Of a DNA stretch of 64,000 bases, positions 63,593 to 64,000 are shown piece by piece. Origin of the DNA: Paenibacillus sp. JCM 10914 (lineage in GTDB: Bacteria > Bacillota > Bacilli > Paenibacillales > Paenibacillaceae); contig NZ_BAZR01000004.1 in assembly GCF_001315105.1 (NCBI RefSeq), positions 1-64,000 of the forward strand, in the 5' to 3' direction. The notes under the pieces were generated by a model. That model searched no databases. It was not told where the DNA came from and saw nothing but the letters and a program-made list of their open reading frames with translations. A program made the position numbers and the translations under genes. Every line of letters begins with the position of its first letter. Position 1 is the stretch's first letter.

Positions 63593-64000
63593 CTACCAGG
63601 CGTAAGCTTGCGGAGCGACGCCGCCGGGACCTGGAAAGATTTCGTCCAGCCGTTTCATGGCGGACTCGTCCAGTTCTACCTCCAGAGCGCGCAGGGAGCT
63701 TTCGAACTGCTCCAAGGTGCGCGGCCCGATAATCGGACCGGTCACAGCCGGATTCTGGAGTACCCATGCCAGCGCTACATTGTCCTGAGGCTCGCCAAGC
63801 TCTTGACACAGCGCGGCAAACTGCTCCAATTGAGGGCGCAACTGCTCTACGCGCTTGGCATTGCCGCCGCTGCGTGTGCCTTCGATCTGCTTCAACGCAT
63901 TGCGTCCAAGCAATCCGCCGTCAAGCGGACTCCACGGAATGACGCCGAGTCCAAGCTTCTGCGAGGCAGGCAGCACTTCGAGTTCGGGCAAGCGGCAGGT
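63593..64000 (-). CDS. Aldo/keto reductase (C-terminal part, cut by window edge)
   Basis: About 135 residues of the C-terminal half of an aldo/keto reductase; the gene continues past the right edge. Landmarks: LGLGVIPWSPLDGGLLG (the conserved YSPLxxGLL region), DNVALAWVLQNPAVTGPIIGPRTLEQFESSLRALEV (NADP-binding end of the barrel) and the closing LDEIFPGPGG. An apparent internal start at 63991 is just a Leu codon in the middle of the protein. Substrate unknown. Confidence 0.85.
   Translation of the reverse strand, partial: TCRLPELEVLPASQKLGLGVIPWSPLDGGLLGRNALKQIEGTRSGGNAKRVEQLRPQLEQFAALCQELGEPQDNVALAWVLQNPAVTGPIIGPRTLEQFESSLRALEVELDESAMKRLDEIFPGPGGVAPQAYAW

Overview
This window looks like chromosomal DNA of a Paenibacillus-type Bacillota. 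The evidence is strong AGGAGG-like ribosome sites, TTGACA/TATAAT promoters, an ilv-leu operon behind a T-box leader, an infC-rpmI-rplT operon behind an L20-type leader, and small Bacillales genes (ppnP, yvyE, mnmL/mnmM). I see no prophage, insertion sequence, CRISPR array, rRNA or tRNA gene.

Layout. 0-7.4 kb: central carbon and housekeeping genes (tkt, ppnP, a beta-hydroxyacid dehydrogenase, pgi, yvyE, a TetR regulator, yjbQ). 7.5-11.3 kb: sulfate ABC transporter cysT-cysW-cysA-sbp. 11.4-20 kb: mixed accessory genes, namely GNAT acetyltransferases, a lipoprotein serpin, a TIR-like protein overlapping a small basic ORF, a PhnP-like hydrolase, a twin-HTH MerR regulator, a HAD phosphatase, an EamA transporter remnant, a YdjM-like membrane hydrolase and lplA. 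20.5-30 kb: cobinamide uptake, remodelling and nucleotide-loop assembly (cobD-cbiZ-cbiB-cobC; a cobalamin riboswitch, then btuF-btuC-btuD; cobT-cobU-cobS). 30-43 kb: peptidase, an orphan SARP-type response regulator, an auxin-efflux-type carrier, an LCP protein, an Rrf2 regulator with catE, ArsR plus MBL hydrolase, speD, a VOC protein and an AraC regulator. 43.5-52.5 kb: recQ, a B12-binding radical SAM protein, a lipase, manA, mnmM, mnmL and trmB. 52.5-55.5 kb: two glycosyltransferases facing away from each other. 55.5-57 kb: translation operon. 58-63.5 kb: T-box-ilvB-ilvH-ilvC-leuA. The right edge cuts an aldo/keto reductase.

How the genes work together. The cobalamin genes describe salvage rather than de novo synthesis. 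BtuFCD imports corrinoids, CbiZ trims cobinamide to cobyric acid, CobD and CbiB re-attach the aminopropanol phosphate arm, and CobU, CobT, CobC and CobS finish the nucleotide loop. MnmL and MnmM together replace the enterobacterial MnmC step in tRNA wobble modification. IlvBHC and LeuA make branched-chain precursors under tRNA-sensing control.

Quality warning. Fourteen genes carry sixteen reading-frame breaks. Every one is repaired by adding a single base, mostly in a 2-3 base run, and none needs a base removed. Several hit core genes (tkt, ilvB). This is the signature of uncorrected base-deletion errors in the assembly rather than of gene decay, so these genes are annotated as full-length CDS with the break noted.

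Most notable biology: (1) an Rrf2-catE pair sharing a TGTAAC-N7-RTTACA operator laid over each -10 box; (2) a stand-alone TIR-like/C-terminal sensor protein overlapping a small basic ORF; (3) a membrane-anchored serpin with an inhibitory-type hinge; (4) an AUC start codon for infC and a palindrome over its promoter; (5) a 650-base leader region before a processive glycosyltransferase.
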